Of a stretch of DNA of 9,314 nucleotides, positions 5,795 to 9,314 are shown in pieces. Position 1 is the stretch's first letter. The number at the start of each line of letters is the position of its first letter. The notes under the pieces are model-generated. The model did not search any database, was not told the origin of the DNA, and saw only the letters and a list, made by a program, of their open reading frames with translations. Source of the DNA: Chloroflexota bacterium (lineage in GTDB: Bacteria; Chloroflexota; UBA6077; JACQUR01); the NCBI GenBank assembly GCA_016210245.1, contig JACQUR010000308.1, forward strand, positions 1 to 9,314, given 5' to 3'. The position numbers and the translations under genes were made by a program.

Positions 5795-6169
5795 CTACTC
5801 CTGTCCGCTGCCCGCAGCGTGCTCTGCCGCCCACTGCTCGGCGCAGCGGGCCGCGGCTTGCTCCAGCGGGTTGGCCGCGTAGCCGGCGCGGAGGTGCCAG
5901 TAGAGGTAGACCGGGAGGAAGAGCAGGCCCAGGCGCTCGTACTGGCAGGCGTGGTGCTGCTCGTGCATCAGGGTCGGCAGGGGCAGGGCCGGGTCGGTGG
6001 TGATGACCACCCGGCCGAAGGTCACCGCCACGAAGCCGCGCCGAGCCAGGAACAGCCAGGCGAAGCCACGGCGGCTCTGGAACAGCAGCAGTCCATGGGC
6101 CAGCCTGGGCCGGCCCAGCGAGCCGAGGCCCAGCAGGCAGCCGAGCAGCGTGTAGGGCAGGCTGCGCAC
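5795..6169 (-). CDS. Small HExxH-motif membrane-associated protein
   Basis: A 124-residue protein with an N-terminal hydrophobic segment (RSLPYTLLGCLLGLGSLG, 2-19) and a zinc-protease-like motif HEQHH at 69-73, in the context LMHEQHHACQYERLGLLFLP. A second hydrophobic stretch (82-91) and NPLEQAA (100-106) follow; E103 could be a third metal ligand. It resembles a widespread group of short, poorly described proteins with H-E-x-x-H followed by QYER.G..F.P.Y; whether they cut peptides is unknown. Start chosen at GTG 6169, where the chain begins as in that group. A GTG at 6244 would add 25 arginine- and serine-rich residues overlapping the preceding gene by 38 nt, and has no ribosome site. It lies 37 nt after the TrmO-like gene, probably in one transcript. 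Confidence 0.7.
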   Translation of the reverse strand: MRSLPYTLLGCLLGLGSLGRPRLAHGLLLFQSRRGFAWLFLARRGFVAVTFGRVVITTDPALPLPTLMHEQHHACQYERLGLLFLPVYLYWHLRAGYAANPLEQAAARCAEQWAAEHAAGSGQE

Positions 6170-6206
6170 CAGCCCGCCGAGACTGAGGTGGCGGCCGGAG
6201 CAGGCG

Positions 6207-6980
6207 CTACTCGTCGCCGCTCGCCTCCGAGAGAAGTTCGCCACTCTCGGCGAACAGCGCCTGGCGATCGCCGAAGACGAAGCGACAGGTGGTGGCGTCG
6301 CACACCCGCAGCCGCCCGCTGCCCAGGGTAGCCGCGCACACCGCTTGCAGGCAGTCGGCCAGGCAGTCGTCGCGGCCCACCTCCACCCGGAACCCCGGGT
6401 CCTTGGGGCTCACCCGCCAGCGCTCGGCCACCAGGAGCACCATCGCCGCCGCCCGCTCGGCGGCCGCACACGCCTCGCCGTGGAAGTGCTCGGCCTCCAG
6501 CAGCAGGTCGGCCTTCAGCACCTCGCGCGGCCCCGCCAGCGGCCGCAGCTCGCGGCTGGTGCGCGCGCTGAACACGCAGTCCCAGCCCGGCGAGTAGCGC
6601 TTGAGGTCGACCACCTGCGTGCCGTCGACCATGTCGAGCCGGTCCAGGAACACCAGGCGCCCCTCCACCCGCAGCAGGCGCGCGATGTTGAGGCCGATCG
6701 GATTGGGGCGGTCCGAGCAGCGCAGGCCGAAGACGCCCCGCAGCGGGTGCTCGGGCGTGGGCGTCTTGCCGCCCACCTGGAGCCGCTCGCGCTCGGCCAG
6801 GTGGAACCAGCCCAGCACGATCAGGTGCGAGTTGGACTCGAGGTCGAGCAGCGCCGGCTCGAACTCGGGGTACACCTCCACCTGGGCGGGGACACCGTTC
6901 ATCGGCATCCGGTGCAGGTCAGCGACGGACGAATGGACGACGCCAATCGGGCGCACCTGGAGGTCGACAGTCGTTGCCAT
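6207..6980 (-). CDS. TrmO-like tRNA methyltransferase fused to FmdE-like domain
   Basis: A 257-residue two-domain protein. Residues 8-140 are TrmO/TsaA-like (UPF0066), the family that N6-methylates threonylcarbamoyl-adenosine 37 of tRNA with S-adenosylmethionine: VRPIGVVHSS (9-18), HLIVLGWFHLAER (52-64), GVFGLRCSDRPNPIGLNIAR (82-101) and LDMVDGTQVVDLKRY. Residues about 155-245 resemble FmdE, the zinc-binding domain of formylmethanofuran dehydrogenase subunit E: EHFHGEAC (164-171), then DDCLADCLQA (204-213) and a GSGRLRVCDATTCRFVF segment. Single-domain bacterial TrmO is shorter or has another C-terminal domain, so the fusion is notable. ATG 6980 has GGGGAG 4 nt upstream. The promoter is not evident; the heptad palindrome lies directly before the gene. 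The first domain is assigned firmly, the second with moderate confidence. Confidence 0.85.
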   Translation of the reverse strand: MATTVDLQVRPIGVVHSSVADLHRMPMNGVPAQVEVYPEFEPALLDLESNSHLIVLGWFHLAERERLQVGGKTPTPEHPLRGVFGLRCSDRPNPIGLNIARLLRVEGRLVFLDRLDMVDGTQVVDLKRYSPGWDCVFSARTSRELRPLAGPREVLKADLLLEAEHFHGEACAAAERAAAMVLLVAERWRVSPKDPGFRVEVGRDDCLADCLQAVCAATLGSGRLRVCDATTCRFVFGDRQALFAESGELLSEASGDE

Positions 6981-6990
6981 GGCTCTCCCC

Positions 6991-7100
6991 AGTGCTGAGT
7001 GCTGAGTCCTGAGTGCTGAGTGCTGAGTGCTGAGTCCTGAGTCCTGAGTAGAGGTCCCGGAGCCTCACTCAGGACTCAGCACTCAGCACTCAGCACTCAC
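6991..7100. repeat. Long heptad-repeat palindrome between sdhB and the TrmO-like gene
   Basis: Eight tandem 7-bp units, AGTGCTG or AGTCCTG, fill 6991-7046. After a short spacer, the inverse units ACTCAGG and ACTCAGC run through 7067-7094. Bases 7012-7042 are an exact reverse complement of 7067-7097 (31 bp) around a 24-nt loop. The repeat runs into the sdhB stop codon at one end and stops about 10 bp before the next gene's start at the other. It may end or attenuate the sdh transcript, or stabilise its 3' end; no U-run is present. Direct-repeat spacing and the lack of spacers exclude a CRISPR. Confidence 0.88.
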
Positions 7101-7849
7101 TTCCGGCCCGTGAGCTTGCGCCAGGCCCACGTGATCGGGTCGTAGTACTCGGTCACCACCCGCTCCTTGAGGGGGATGATGGCGTTGTCCGTGATGTGGA
7201 TGTGCTCGGGGCAGACCTCGGTGCAGCACTTGGTGATGTTGCAAAACCCGATGCCAGCCTTATCCTTGATCAACTCCAGGCGGTCGTCGGTGTCCAGGGG
7301 GTGCATCTCGAGATCTGCGAGCTGCACGAACAGGCGCGGGCCTGCGAAGCCCCCCTTGTTGTCCTCGTGGTCGCGGATCACGTGGCAGACATTCTGGCAC
7401 AGGAAGCACTCGATGCACTTGTGGAACTCCTGGCCGCGATCGATGTCCTCCTGGAACATACGGCGCTTGCCATCCGGGTCGGCAGGCCCGGGTTTGAAGG
7501 CAGGGACTTGCTTGGCCTTCTCGTAGTTGTAGGAGACGTCCGTGACCAGGTCCTTGATCACCGGGAAGGTCCGCATCGGCGAGATAGTGATGGTCTCGCC
7601 CGGCTGGAAGACGTCCATGCGAGTCATGCACATGAGCCGTGGCCTACCGTTGACCTCGGCGCTGCACGAGCCGCACTTGCCAGCCTTGCAGTTCCAGCGC
7701 ACGGCCAGGTCGTGTACCTGGTTGGCCTGCAAGCGATGGACGACGTCCAGCAACACCATTCCTTCGTCGACCGGGACGCGATACTCCTTGTGGGCGCCGC
7801 CCGTGGCGTCACCGCGCCAGACCCGCATCGTGAAGTCAATGGAGGGCAT
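7097..7849 (-). CDS. sdhB: Succinate dehydrogenase/fumarate reductase iron-sulfur subunit
   Basis: A 250-residue iron-sulfur subunit of complex II, which passes electrons from the flavoprotein to the quinone-binding membrane part at the inner face of the cytoplasmic membrane. The ferredoxin domain holds the [2Fe-2S] ligands C54, C59, C62 and C74 (CKAGKCGSC...LMC). The C-terminal domain holds CIECFLCQNVC (145-155) and CNITKCCTEVCPEHI (203-217) for the [4Fe-4S] and [3Fe-4S] clusters. Length is normal. The ATG overlaps the sdhA stop by one base (TAATG), and AGGAG lies at the sdhA end, indicating coupling. The stop codon lies inside the arm of the heptad palindrome. The direction of catalysis (succinate oxidation or fumarate reduction) cannot be read from this; the membrane subunit genes are not in the window and would be upstream of sdhA or elsewhere. 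Confidence 0.97.
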   Translation of the reverse strand: MPSIDFTMRVWRGDATGGAHKEYRVPVDEGMVLLDVVHRLQANQVHDLAVRWNCKAGKCGSCSAEVNGRPRLMCMTRMDVFQPGETITISPMRTFPVIKDLVTDVSYNYEKAKQVPAFKPGPADPDGKRRMFQEDIDRGQEFHKCIECFLCQNVCHVIRDHEDNKGGFAGPRLFVQLADLEMHPLDTDDRLELIKDKAGIGFCNITKCCTEVCPEHIHITDNAIIPLKERVVTEYYDPITWAWRKLTGRK

Positions 7850-9314
7850 TACTTCTTCTCCTCAAAGAGCTGCTTGAGTTCCGCGGGCATCTCGGGCAGG
7901 GGTTCCTGGGAGACGGCCAGCTCTCCCTGCTTCTGCCGAACCACCACGTTCACCCTGGCGAACTTCGGGTCCGGGTTGGGATAGTCGTCCCGGGTATGGC
8001 CGCCGCGGCTCTCCTTGCGCTCGATCGCCGCGCGGGTGACGACCTCGGACACGAGCAGCATGTTGCGCAGGTCCAGCGCCAGGTGCCAGCCCGGGTTGTA
8101 CTGGCGGTTGCCCTCCACGCTCACCTGCGCCAGCCGCCGCTTGAGCGCGGCGATCTGCTCGATGGCCTGCTGGAGCTCGGACTCCGTGCGGATGATGCCC
8201 ACCAGGTTCTGCATGCACTCCTGGAGGTCGGCGTGGATGGCATAGGGGTTCTCGCCGCCGGTGCCCTCGAACGGCGCCACCATCTCGCGGGCCGCCGCCT
8301 CCACCTGCCCGGCGTCCACCGTCGGGGCGCCGCGGAGGGACCTGGCGTACTCGGCGGCATAGAGGCCCGCCCGCCGTCCGAAGACGACCAGGTCCGAGAG
8401 CGAGTTGCCGCCCAGGCGGTTGCCCCCGTGCAGCCCGGCCGCGACCTCGCCAGCCGCGAAGATGCCGGGCACCGTCGAGGCTGCCTTGTCCGCGTCGACC
8501 CGCACCCCACCCATCAGGTAGTGGCAGGTGGGACCCACCTCCATGGGCTCCTTGGTGATGTCTACCCCTGCCAGCTCCATGAACTGGTGGTACATGGACG
8601 GCAGGCGCCGCTGGATGTACTCCGCGTCGCGCCGCGAGGCGATGTCCAGGAAGACGCCCCCGTGCGGACTGCCTCGCCCCGCCTTCACCTCGGCGTTGAT
8701 CGCCCGCGCCACCTCGTCACGCGGGAGCAGGTCGGGCGTGCGGCGCTTGCTCTTGTCGGTGTACCAGGCGTCCGCCTCCTCCTCGGTTTCCGCGGTCTCG
8801 GCCTTGAAGAACTCCGGGATGTAGTTGAACATGAAGCGCTTGCCCTCGGAGTTCTTGAGGGTGCCGCCATCCCCGCGCACGCCCTCGGTCACCAGCAAGC
8901 CACGCACGCTGGGCGGCCAGACCATGCCCGTGGGATGGAACTGCATCATCTCCATGTCGATCAGGTCGGCGCCCGTCTGCAGCGCCAGGGCGATGCCGTC
9001 GCCGGTGTACTCCCACGAGTTGGAGGTGATCTTCCAGCACTTGCCGATGCCGCCCGTGGCCAGCACCACCGCCCTGGTCTTGAAGAGCACGAACTTGCCG
9101 CTCTCCAGCCAGTAGGCCAGCGCGCCGCTGACGCGTTGCCCGTCCTTCAGCAGGCGCTGGATATTGCACTCCATGTACACGTCGATGCCCTTATGGACCG
9201 CGTGCTGCTGGAGAGTCCGGATCATTTCGAGCCCCGTGCGGTCGCCGACATGGGCGAGCCGCGCGTAGCGGTGGCCGCCGAAGTCCCGCTGGAGGATGAG
9301 CCCGTCCTTGGTCC
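7849..9314 (-). CDS. sdhA: Succinate dehydrogenase/fumarate reductase flavoprotein subunit (5' end beyond window)
   Basis: The catalytic flavoprotein of complex II, which oxidises succinate to fumarate (or the reverse) using covalent FAD. About 487 residues are visible; the N-terminal FAD-binding part, including the usual GxGxxG and the FAD-attachment histidine, lies beyond the window edge. The visible part begins with QRDFGGHRYARLAHVGDRTG. It then shows the substrate-site motifs QFHPTG, LLVTEGVRGDGG, LLPRDEVARAI (with the catalytic-type Arg), CHYLMGGVRVD and AAGEVAAGLHGGNRLGGNSL, and the helical C-terminal domain. It ends in a charged tail ELKQLFEEKK. The gene is directly followed by sdhB with a one-base overlap. 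No frameshift is seen. Confidence 0.97.
   Translation of the reverse strand, partial: TKDGLILQRDFGGHRYARLAHVGDRTGLEMIRTLQQHAVHKGIDVYMECNIQRLLKDGQRVSGALAYWLESGKFVLFKTRAVVLATGGIGKCWKITSNSWEYTGDGIALALQTGADLIDMEMMQFHPTGMVWPPSVRGLLVTEGVRGDGGTLKNSEGKRFMFNYIPEFFKAETAETEEEADAWYTDKSKRRTPDLLPRDEVARAINAEVKAGRGSPHGGVFLDIASRRDAEYIQRRLPSMYHQFMELAGVDITKEPMEVGPTCHYLMGGVRVDADKAASTVPGIFAAGEVAAGLHGGNRLGGNSLSDLVVFGRRAGLYAAEYARSLRGAPTVDAGQVEAAAREMVAPFEGTGGENPYAIHADLQECMQNLVGIIRTESELQQAIEQIAALKRRLAQVSVEGNRQYNPGWHLALDLRNMLLVSEVVTRAAIERKESRGGHTRDDYPNPDPKFARVNVVVRQKQGELAVSQEPLPEMPAELKQLFEEKK

Noticed and set aside
6991..7100. CRISPR array
   Set aside because: Units are 7 bp and directly abut each other with no unique spacers; it is a simple heptad repeat with inverted symmetry.
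7196..7984. A 262-codon plus-strand frame opposite sdhB
   Set aside because: It is the antisense of an unmistakable sdhB with all Fe-S cysteine motifs; no ribosome site and no recognisable protein pattern.

Overview
The window is a GC-rich stretch of bacterial chromosome. It holds eleven supported protein genes, packed closely and on both strands. Gene types (Uma2-family nuclease, MazF/PemK-like toxin, CMD-family protein, actinobacterial/Chloroflexota-style SdhAB) and the intergenic palindromes point to a Chloroflexota-like organism, perhaps Thermomicrobia-like. This is inferred from style only; no rRNA or marker gene is present.

Layout. At 1-158 there is no gene, only a 17-bp inverted repeat. 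A LacI-family repressor (159-1169, minus) diverges from a carboxymuconolactone decarboxylase/AhpD-like gene (1389-1955, plus). The promoter between them has a LacI-type operator exactly between its -35 and -10 boxes. The CMD gene has an in-frame TGA at the second position of its CxxC active-site motif. A perfect 6-bp hairpin with a GGA loop starts 12 nt after that TGA. The best reading is a selenocysteine protein (CPYU) with a bacterial SECIS element, under LacI control. This is the most exciting feature of the window.

Next on the plus strand come a 60-bp palindrome, a Uma2-family nuclease-like gene (2209-2769), an inverted heptad repeat, a small multi-pass membrane protein (2963-3556) and an alpha/beta hydrolase (3594-4385).

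The rest is on the minus strand. Read in its own direction it starts with sdhA (5' end beyond the window) and sdhB, overlapping by one base. A long heptad-repeat palindrome follows, then a TrmO-like protein fused to an FmdE-like domain, and a small HExxH membrane protein. Last is a probable toxin-antitoxin operon made of two paralogous antitoxin-like genes and one long protein that looks like two MazF-like domains in tandem.

Functionally the window mixes core respiration (SdhAB), tRNA modification, redox defence (the CMD protein) and accessory stress modules (TA locus, Uma2), separated by palindromic repeats.
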